Source: CBDIDH01 sp965277595
Lineage (GTDB): Bacteria; Planctomycetota; Planctomycetia; Isosphaerales; Isosphaeraceae
Direction of reading: 5' to 3'
Assembly: GCA_965277595.1 (NCBI GenBank)
Contig: CBDIDH010000002.1
Span: 2,108,001 to 2,172,000, forward strand
DNA length: 64,000 nucleotides
Part shown: positions 57,561 to 64,000 of the stretch, in pieces
Position numbering within the stretch: the stretch's first letter is position 1
How the letters are laid out: every line of letters begins with the position of its first letter
Made by a program: the position numbers and the translations under genes
The notes under the pieces: generated by a model
Seen by the model: the letters and a program-made list of their open reading frames with translations, nothing else
What the model was told of the DNA's origin: nothing
The model's database searches: none

Positions 57561-60500
57561 ATGACCGTCGATCATTCCAAGAACCCGAGCCGCCCCGCGC
57601 GGGACGCCGATCGAGCCAGGGCCCAGGAAACAACCCGGAACCGGACCCGGCGCGGCGTTCGTCCCGAGGTGGAGGGGGTTGAAGATCGGCTCTTGCTCTC
57701 GACCTTCACGGTCTCGAACCCGAACGATTCGGGAACCGGCTCGCTCCGGCAGGCGATCCTTGATTCGAACGCCGACTCAACGCAGGCGAACACGATCGAC
57801 TTCACCATCGTGGGGGGCAACCTGGCGATTCAGCCCCTCAAGGCCCTGCCGCCGATCGTCACGCCGGTCACGATCGATGCGACGAGTCAGCCCGGTTATC
57901 AGAATCACAACCCCGTTGTCGAGCTGATCGGTTCGCCGCAGGTCAGCACCGGCCTGACCGTCAACGGCGGCCAGTCGACCATCATGGGCCTGGCGATCGA
58001 GGACTTCGCGACCGCGGGAATCGCCCTCAATGGCTTGGGCGGCGATACGGTCGCGGGGAATTTCCTCGGCTTGAACGTCGCCGGGAATGCCGCGGCGGGG
58101 AATGGAACGGGCGTCCTGATCTCCTCGCCGAACAACACGATCGGCGGAACCTCGGCGAGCGCCCGGAACGTGATCTCGGGGAACACGACGGGCGTGGCGA
58201 TCGGTTCGGCCTCGGCCTCGGGCAACCTGATCGAGGGGAATCTTATCGGCACCGACGCCTCGGGGTCGGTCAAGCTGGGCAACGCCAGTCAGGGGGTTTA
58301 CATCAACGCCCCGGGCACGACCGTCGGCGGCACGGCCCAGGGCGCGGGGAATGTGATCTCGGGCAACGGCGTCGGAGTTCAGGTCGAGGCGAGCCAGGCG
58401 ACGATTCAGGGGAACTTTCTCGGCACCGACGCGACCGGAACGGCCGGTCTGGGGAACGCGGGCGACGGCATTCATATTGACGGCGCGGTCTCGAATATCC
58501 TCGTCGGTGGCACCTCGCCAGGCGCGAGGAACCTGATCGCGGCGAACGCGGGGTCGGGGATCGCCGTCGTGCCGTCAAACGGATCGGCGTCGACGGTCAC
58601 GATTCAGGGGAACACGCTCGGCACCGACGTCAACCAGAGCGGCCCTTTGCCAAACGGCACCGGAATCAGCGTCACCGGAGCGACGGCGACGACCATCGGC
58701 GGGACGGCTTCAGGCGCGGCGAACCTGGTCGGCAACAGCAAGAACGATGGCATTGACCTGACCGACCAGGGGAGCGGCGGCGGCAATGCGATCGTCGGCA
58801 ACACGATCAGGAACAGCGGCGGCGCGGGGGTCGGCCTGACGGCGTCGAGCCACGACACGATTGCCTCGAACACGATCGCGTCGAACACCGGAATCGGCGT
58901 CCTGCTCAACGGTTCCGCCTCGGTGATGATCGGCGGCGCGAGCGCCTCGGCCGGGAACACGATCACGGGGAATGCCGTCGGCATCAAGCTCGCGTCGAGC
59001 AACGCGAATATCGTGGCTTTGAACACGATCACGAACAACGCGGCGGAAGGGGTGATCGTCTCGAACGCGAAGGGAGACAAGATCACCTCGAACGCGATCA
59101 CGGCCAATCTTGGCCTGGGAATCCGGCTCGACACGACGACAGGCACCGTCCCCTCGAATGACCAGATCGCCGCGCCGGTCTTGCTCTCGGTGACTGGAGA
59201 CGCGAACGCAAAAACGGCGACGGGGATCATCTTCGGCAACCCGAAGACCCCCGGCTACACGGTTGAACTCTTCGCCAATCCCGTGAAGACGGCCGGCGCG
59301 CCGATTCAAGGGGGCGTTCTCGTCGGCTCGACGACCGTGACGACCGATGCGACGGGCCGCGCCACCTTCAGCATTCCGTATACTCCCGTCGGCGGTCAGA
59401 CCGCGATCACGGCGACCCTTTCCGACGCGTCCAGCAATACCTCGCAATTCAGCGTTCGCAACGGACCCCCGACGAACCACGTCCCCGGCGGCCAGACCGT
59501 CCGCCAGGACGCGACGCTTGTTTACTCGACAGCGCAAGGGAACCCGATCAGCGTCAGCGACCTGACCGCCGCGATCAACCCGACGGTCCAGGTCACGCTC
59601 TCCGTCGATTCCGGCAGCCTCGCCCTTTCGGGTCTGACGAACCTTTCGGGCACCGGCAACGGCTCCAATCAACTCGTCTACACCGGCACGGTCAACGACC
59701 TGAACGCGGCGCTCAACGGCCTGACCTACACCCCGGCCTCGGGCTACAGCGGCCCCGCCACGCTCTCGATCACGACCAGCGACCTGGCCCCCAACGAACT
59801 CGGAGGCGCGCAGACGGCCTCGAACACGACTTCGATCAACGTGACGCCCGTCGTCCTCTCGCCGACGGTGACCCCGGCCTCGACCACCGCGAACGCGCAG
59901 ACGACCTCGGGCCTGGTCATCACGCCAAGCTCGACGGGACCGTCGGGCGTGGCCGCCTTCCAGATCACCAGTATCTCGGGCGGATCGGTCTACCAGCACG
60001 ACGGCGTCACGCCGGTCGCCTCGGGCGGGTTCGTGACCCTGGCTCAGGGGGCCTCGGGCCTGAAGTTCACCCCGGCGCCCAACTTCGTCGGCGGCGCGGG
60101 GTTCACGGTCACCGCCGCGCGATCCGCCAGCGCCAGCGGCCTCGTGGGAACGCCCGCCTCGGCGTCGGTCACCGTGAACAAGGCGTCGTCAACGGTCGCC
60201 CTGACCGGTCCGACGGCGGCTCTCGCCTATGGCGCGGCGGCGAACCTGACGGCGAGTGTCAGTCCTTCGGGCGCGTCGGGAACGGTCGCCCTTCTCGACG
60301 GCGCAACGCAGGTCGCCAGCGTTCCCGTGGTCAACGGTTCGGCCTCGGTGAGCCTTACGACGCTGGCGCCGGGGAACCACGCGCTCTCGGCCGTGTATTC
60401 GGGCGATGCGACCTACAACGCGAGCGCGGCGTCGGCCCCGCTGACGGTTTCGGTCGGCCGGATGAGCAGTCAGACAACGCTCGCGACGTCGGCCCCGGCC

Positions 60501-62420
60501 GTCGCGGCCGGTCAAGGTCTGACGCTTTCGGCGGCGGTCGCGCCCGCGTCGGCGACCGGCTCGGTGACCTTCAGCGACGGCGGCACGATCCTCGGCTCGG
60601 GAACCGTCGCCAACGGCTCGGCGACCTTCGCGATCTCGACCCTGACCCCCGGCGCCCATTCGATCACGGCGACCTATCAGGGGGACAACAACATCGCGCC
60701 CAGCACCTCCGCCGCGACCTCGGAACAGATCAACCCGGCCGTGACCTCGACCGCCCTGACGCTCTCAACCGCCACGTCGACCGTCGGCCAGCCGGTCACC
60801 CTGACGGCGACGGTCTCGCCGTCGGCCAAGGGAACGGTAACCTTCAGCGACGGTACGACCAACCTCGGCTCGGCTGTCTTGAATGACGGATCGGCGGCGC
60901 TGACGGTCTCGAACCTCGCCCCAGGCGCGCATTCGCTGACAGCCGCCTTTGCGGGCGATGCCGCGAACGCGGCGAGCGTCTCCGCGGCGCAGACCGAGAC
61001 GGTCTCGCTGGCATCGAGCAACGTTTCTCTGACCGCCTCGCCGTCGCCCTCAACCGCCGGCTCGGCCGTGACCTTGACGGCAACCGTCGCGCCCGCGACC
61101 GCCCAGGGAAGCATCACTTTTTACGACGGCAGCGCCACGCTCGGCACGGGGACGATCTCCGGGGGCGTCGCCACGTTCACCACGACAGGGCTTGCGACGG
61201 GGAGCCATTCGTTGACGGCCTCGTTCCCGGGTGATGCCGGCACGTCGCCAGGCACGTCGGCGGCGATCAACGAGCAGATCAATCCGGCGGCGGGATCGGG
61301 AAGCCAGACGAGTCTGGCCGTGACACCCGGCGCCGCGACGGTCGGCCAGCCGGTGACGATCACCGCCAATGTGGCGGGAGCCGCCTCGGCCTCCGGCACG
61401 GTCACCTTCAAGGATGGGGCGTCGACGCTCGGCACGAGCAACGTCTCGCAAGGCGTCGCCACGCTCACGACCACCGCGCTCTCGTCGGGCGATCACACGC
61501 TGGTTGCCGAGTATTCCGGCAACACCGGGGTGGCCCCGAGCGCCTCGACCGCCGTGGCCAAGCAGGTCGTCAGTCTGGCGTCGACGACCACCTTGACCGC
61601 CTCGCCAAACCCGGCGACGGTCGGCCAGCCGGTCAAGTTCACCGTCGTCGTCGGCCCGACAGCGACCGGCGCGGTGACGCTCTCCGACAACGGCAGCGCC
61701 CTCGGCACGTTCACGCTCAGCGGCGGCGCGGGAACGTTCACGACGTCATCGCTGGCCCACGGCGTCCACTCGATCACGGCCCATTACGCGGGCGACGCTT
61801 CAAACGCGGCGAGTGACTCAACCGTCTTGACCGAGACGGTTCGATCCGTCGCCACGTCGACCCGGCTGTTCGCGTCGACAGCGCACGCAAGCTCGGGCCA
61901 GGCGGTCACGTTCACGGCCGAGGTCGCCCCGGCCTCGGCGATCGGCGCGGTCACCTTCTTTGACGGCAAGCTGGCGATTGCCACGGTCATGGTGACCGAC
62001 GGCTTCGCCTCCTTCACCACGACCTCGCTGAGCCCGACGACCCACGTCATCACCGCTCACTTCGACCCCTGGGGCGATAGCCTGAACAGCACCTCAGCCC
62101 CGATCTCGATCGTCGTCGCGGCCCCGGTGCGTCCGAGCGTCGCGCCGGTGTCGACGCCAACACCGACGCCAACACCCACTCCGACACCCCTCTCGGCCCG
62201 GGCGCAAAGGTTGATGCTTCAGCGTGCCGCGGCGATCCGACGCGCCAACGCCTTGCGTGCCGCCTATCTCGCGCGGACCGCCCGACTTCAAGCGGCTCGG
62301 CGGAATCTCGGTCTTACCCTCAAGGTCACGACGACCGTGACCGCCTCCGCGGGCTATCCCTCGGGTCCGATCACGTCAACGACCCAGTCAACCCCAGCTC
62401 AAAAACCGGCCAAGGCCTGA
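57561..62420 (+). CDS. Giant surface protein with beta-helix and seven Ig-like repeats
   Basis: The 1619-residue protein begins with a basic region and VEGVEDRLLLSTFTV, the N-terminal motif typical of large exported planctomycete proteins (no classical signal peptide is seen). The first about 560 residues are a right-handed parallel beta-helix with recurring motifs such as NVISGN, GNLIGTDASG and GNFLGTDATG. A cadherin-like/beta-sandwich part follows (about 630-870). Then seven Ig-like repeats of about 90 residues each, with the recurring VTFSDG, LGSG, GSAT, LTPGAHSITATYQGD pattern, occupy nucleotides about 60180-62110. A Thr-Pro linker (TPTPTPTPTP) and an Arg/Ala-rich basic tail end it. It is probably an adhesin or envelope structural protein. 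ATG 57561 has AAAGGA upstream. Confidence 0.87.
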   Translation: MTVDHSKNPSRPARDADRARAQETTRNRTRRGVRPEVEGVEDRLLLSTFTVSNPNDSGTGSLRQAILDSNADSTQANTIDFTIVGGNLAIQPLKALPPIVTPVTIDATSQPGYQNHNPVVELIGSPQVSTGLTVNGGQSTIMGLAIEDFATAGIALNGLGGDTVAGNFLGLNVAGNAAAGNGTGVLISSPNNTIGGTSASARNVISGNTTGVAIGSASASGNLIEGNLIGTDASGSVKLGNASQGVYINAPGTTVGGTAQGAGNVISGNGVGVQVEASQATIQGNFLGTDATGTAGLGNAGDGIHIDGAVSNILVGGTSPGARNLIAANAGSGIAVVPSNGSASTVTIQGNTLGTDVNQSGPLPNGTGISVTGATATTIGGTASGAANLVGNSKNDGIDLTDQGSGGGNAIVGNTIRNSGGAGVGLTASSHDTIASNTIASNTGIGVLLNGSASVMIGGASASAGNTITGNAVGIKLASSNANIVALNTITNNAAEGVIVSNAKGDKITSNAITANLGLGIRLDTTTGTVPSNDQIAAPVLLSVTGDANAKTATGIIFGNPKTPGYTVELFANPVKTAGAPIQGGVLVGSTTVTTDATGRATFSIPYTPVGGQTAITATLSDASSNTSQFSVRNGPPTNHVPGGQTVRQDATLVYSTAQGNPISVSDLTAAINPTVQVTLSVDSGSLALSGLTNLSGTGNGSNQLVYTGTVNDLNAALNGLTYTPASGYSGPATLSITTSDLAPNELGGAQTASNTTSINVTPVVLSPTVTPASTTANAQTTSGLVITPSSTGPSGVAAFQITSISGGSVYQHDGVTPVASGGFVTLAQGASGLKFTPAPNFVGGAGFTVTAARSASASGLVGTPASASVTVNKASSTVALTGPTAALAYGAAANLTASVSPSGASGTVALLDGATQVASVPVVNGSASVSLTTLAPGNHALSAVYSGDATYNASAASAPLTVSVGRMSSQTTLATSAPAVAAGQGLTLSAAVAPASATGSVTFSDGGTILGSGTVANGSATFAISTLTPGAHSITATYQGDNNIAPSTSAATSEQINPAVTSTALTLSTATSTVGQPVTLTATVSPSAKGTVTFSDGTTNLGSAVLNDGSAALTVSNLAPGAHSLTAAFAGDAANAASVSAAQTETVSLASSNVSLTASPSPSTAGSAVTLTATVAPATAQGSITFYDGSATLGTGTISGGVATFTTTGLATGSHSLTASFPGDAGTSPGTSAAINEQINPAAGSGSQTSLAVTPGAATVGQPVTITANVAGAASASGTVTFKDGASTLGTSNVSQGVATLTTTALSSGDHTLVAEYSGNTGVAPSASTAVAKQVVSLASTTTLTASPNPATVGQPVKFTVVVGPTATGAVTLSDNGSALGTFTLSGGAGTFTTSSLAHGVHSITAHYAGDASNAASDSTVLTETVRSVATSTRLFASTAHASSGQAVTFTAEVAPASAIGAVTFFDGKLAIATVMVTDGFASFTTTSLSPTTHVITAHFDPWGDSLNSTSAPISIVVAAPVRPSVAPVSTPTPTPTPTPTPLSARAQRLMLQRAAAIRRANALRAAYLARTARLQAARRNLGLTLKVTTTVTASAGYPSGPITSTTQSTPAQKPAKA

Positions 62421-62475
62421 TGACCTCGTTTTGCCTGGTCCATCGGGTTGTTGCCCCTCCAGGGCACTTTTCGTT

Positions 62476-62639
62476 AGGACAAAGGGCAGAGGGCAGAGGG
62501 CAGAGGGCAGAGTTTAGCCTCTGCCCTTTGTCCTCTGCCCTTTGTCCTCTGCCCTTTGTCCTCTGCCCTTTGTCCTCTGCCCTTTGTCCTCTGCCCTTTG
62601 TCCTCTGCCCCTTGTCCTCTGCCCTTTGTCCTTTGTCCT
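62476..62639. repeat. Inverted heptamer arrays forming a large hairpin
   Basis: Five left units (AGGACAA then four AGGGCAG, 62476-62510) face seventeen right units (62521-62639), mostly alternating CTGCCCT and TTGTCCT, their reverse complements. The connecting loop is AGTTTAGCCT. It follows the giant surface protein gene. Confidence 0.97.
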
Positions 62640-62689
62640 TATGACGATCAACCGCGTAACGAGACCGAGCATTCCGGCCTCGTCCTTGG

Positions 62690-62884
62690 TTAGCGGCCCC
62701 CGCCCCGGAGGACGGAGTCGGGATTGCGACCAAAGCGGCCGGTCCGTTTGTAGGATCGATCGCGCCCACGCGCCAGAAAGACCGTGTAAAGGGCAATGCA
62801 GGCGACCAGGGTCAAAACGTTCCGCGCCTGGGGGTCGGCGTTGGTCGCCATCCAAGACCAGTATTGCCACACGCTCTCAATCAT
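62690..62884 (-). CDS. Small membrane protein downstream of the Flp pilin
   Basis: A 64-residue protein starting MIESVWQYWSWMATNADP, with one hydrophobic helix (VLTLVACIALYTVFLARG) and a basic tail (RDRSYKRTGRFGRN). The strong GGAGGGAT ribosome-binding site lies just before the ATG. It starts 32 bases after the pilin stop on the same strand, so co-transcription is likely. Family not recognised. Confidence 0.6.
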   Translation of the reverse strand: MIESVWQYWSWMATNADPQARNVLTLVACIALYTVFLARGRDRSYKRTGRFGRNPDSVLRGGGR

Positions 62885-62916
62885 CGGAATCCCTCCGTCT
62901 GGCAAACCATCCCGTG

Positions 62917-63096
62917 TCAGCTCGCGAACCCAGCGGAATTGACTTTGCTGAAGGTGCCACTGATCGTTGTTCCCACATTCGTGATGAGCAACACGCAGGC
63001 CACCAAAATGAGAGCGAGCATGACCGCATATTCCACAGCCGTCGGTCCGTCTTCGCTCTGAGCAAACTGACAGACCGCGTCGATCCATTTACGCAT
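62917..63096 (-). CDS. Flp/Fap-family type IVb pilin
   Basis: A complete 59-codon gene: MRKWIDAVCQFAQSEDG, then PTAVEYAVMLALILVACVLL and ITNVGTTISGTFSKVNSAG. The G-PTAVEYAVMLALI stretch is the Flp prepilin cleavage and hydrophobic assembly motif (cleavage expected near the glycine, with Glu at +5). Such pilins build the tad-type adhesive pilus. The tad secretion genes and prepilin peptidase are not in the window, so this is an outlying pilin gene with the small membrane protein next to it. Confidence 0.88.
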   Translation of the reverse strand: MRKWIDAVCQFAQSEDGPTAVEYAVMLALILVACVLLITNVGTTISGTFSKVNSAGFAS

Positions 63097-63555
63097 GGGA
63101 TTACCTTTTCCGAGGGGATTCGAACCAGGAATTTGGACTCGCGGACCGGACGAGACGAGACGATCGGCCCGGAAAGGGTCTCTGGCCGTTCCCCTCGTAG
63201 AATCCTAGGTCATGTCTTTTTCTCGGTCCGCCGATGTTCATCGAAATCCACACTACCGGCACGTTCGGACGGACCTCGTTTTATGAATCAAAAAATAAAG
63301 CGACCTAAAGCGTTTGAATTTGGCTGATCAAAAAGGTACGATTGATCAAGGCGTCTGATCGTCACAATCGTGCTGTCCGGCGAAGCTGACTTCATTTCTA
63401 TCCGCATTCGCGGAAGGCTCGTCGCCCGGATTGATCGTGGAAAATCTCTGACCGCTCCTTGCGCGGGGATGGTCATCGGCTTGATCGCCTGGCGATCGAG
63501 ACGAGAGAGCGCCGCGCGTTTTTTTTTAGAGTACGGATAGCGTTAAAAAGGGGGA
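63097..63555. other. 459-bp divergent intergenic region
   Basis: This gap separates the Flp pilin (minus) from the small plus-strand gene. It is more AT-rich than the genes (AAAAAATAAAG near 63290; TTTTTTTTT near 63520). Two TGATCA palindromes flank AAAAGGTACGAT at about 63327-63349, a possible operator. No gene is visible. Promoter consensus sequences are unclear. Confidence 0.4.
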
Positions 63556-63867
63556 ATGACCATGACGGATCGAGCGCTTCAGGAACTGGCCGCGCGTTGC
63601 CTCGATTGCATGGTTTTCTACCAGAACGCGCGGCGGACGCCCAAAGCAAAGGCACTGATGATCGCCGAGGTCCGCGCTGTCGCGGCCTCGCTCATGCCCC
63701 TGATCGGCGGTGAAACCATGCGGGTTGAGAGCCTCGAGGCGATGGTTCGAGACGGCCTGATCGTCCGTTTTGGAGAGGAATCGGGCCTCCATCTCTTTCA
63801 TGAGTTCAAGGAGGCGTGCGCACCGCCAGGCGCCCTGGCGCCCTCCCTGATGAGTGCCAGGGTATAG
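63556..63867 (+). CDS. Small helical protein of unknown function
   Basis: A 103-residue protein preceded by AAAAAGGGGGA, a good ribosome-binding site. It looks all-helical: ALQELAARCLDCMVFYQNAR, RTPKAKALMIAEVRAVAAS and GLHLFHEFKEACAPPG. There is no membrane segment or signal. ATG 63562 is an alternative start. Family not recognised. Confidence 0.6.
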   Translation: MTMTDRALQELAARCLDCMVFYQNARRTPKAKALMIAEVRAVAASLMPLIGGETMRVESLEAMVRDGLIVRFGEESGLHLFHEFKEACAPPGALAPSLMSARV

Positions 63868-63946
63868 AATTTGCTAAGATTTCCGCGTCGTTCGTCCTTG
63901 TCTTGTATGGAGCCGCGCGTACTGATTCCGGGAGAAGGTTCGCTTC

Positions 63947-64000
63947 ATGCTCATCTCGGTCATGTCGAAGGCGACGTATGAACTTCCCTCCGATTCGTTC
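63947..64000 (+). CDS. Start of a gene cut off by the window edge (partial)
   Basis: GGAGAAGG lies nine bases before ATG 63947 and the frame stays open for 18 codons to the end (MLISVMSKATYELPSDSF). Nothing can be said about function. Confidence 0.5.
   Translation, partial: MLISVMSKATYELPSDSF

Noticed and set aside
58604..59999. Minus-strand open frames opposite the giant surface protein
   Set aside because: They mirror the repetitive Gly/Ala/Thr codons of the plus-strand gene and vary in frame with each repeat.
63110..63135. tRNA-like T-loop sequence GGGATTCGAACC on the minus strand
   Set aside because: The flanking bases do not form a T stem and no acceptor or anticodon stem could be drawn.

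Overview
The window is high-GC DNA that reads as a planctomycete chromosome, most likely from the Isosphaeraceae; this is inference from gene content, since no rRNA is present. The supporting signs are a giant surface protein with the planctomycete-type N-terminal VEDRLLLS motif, a PVC-type haem-binding cytochrome domain, a zinc-ribbon/beta-propeller membrane protein, an NHLRC2-like thioredoxin/NHL protein, Flp-type pilin, and long intergenic runs of degenerate heptanucleotide repeats.

Layout. 1-93: probable 3' end of a gene. 879-11448: housekeeping genes leuS, an Hsp70/DnaK-related chaperone, a thioredoxin-NHL protein (minus strand), ispG and an SGNH hydrolase. 11595-15750: a zinc-ribbon miniprotein, a large membrane-anchored propeller protein and a small membrane protein. 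15893-23739: a plus-strand nucleotide-sugar and surface-polysaccharide block (rfbC, rfbA, a UDP-HexNAc 6-dehydrogenase, a UDP-hexose/HexNAc 4-epimerase, a large secreted glycosidase-like protein). 24016-31220: small conserved proteins, alanine dehydrogenase, mtnA, a Dabb protein and typA/bipA. 31260-32249: an unassigned two-gene pair with a nuclease-like motif. 32652-36170 (minus): M49 dipeptidyl peptidase III and a radical-SAM homologue that seems to have lost its cluster cysteines. 36391-46137: a GT39 glycosyltransferase, truA, asd, a cytochrome, an endonuclease III, an isochorismatase, an HD protein and an ABC-2 permease. 46423-53586: a HAD hydrolase, an M48 protease, larC, and a tightly coupled four-gene operon ending in a GT2 glycosyltransferase and an aldehyde dehydrogenase that resemble carotenoid end-group enzymes. 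53807-57258: a secreted small protein, a pair of paralogous membrane proteins and a GT1 glycosyltransferase. 57561-62420: a 1619-residue beta-helix/Ig-repeat surface protein. 62690-63096 (minus): an Flp pilin of only 59 residues and a small membrane protein. 63556-64000: a small unknown protein and the start of another gene.

The most striking unexplained signal is between the genes. About sixteen intergenic regions carry degenerate 7-bp repeats of two related types (A-K-G-M-C-C-R, such as ATGACCG/AGGACCA, and AGGACAA/AGGGCAA). Most of the first type are inverted pairs around a short unrelated centre, so they could fold into long hairpins. Some have extra terminal inverted repeats, one is part of a near-perfect 190-bp tandem duplication, and two supply the stop codon of the preceding gene. 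A different dispersed motif, TGGCTTCGTTT, occurs five times in the long gap before typA. I found no tRNA, rRNA, CRISPR array, transposase or prophage gene.
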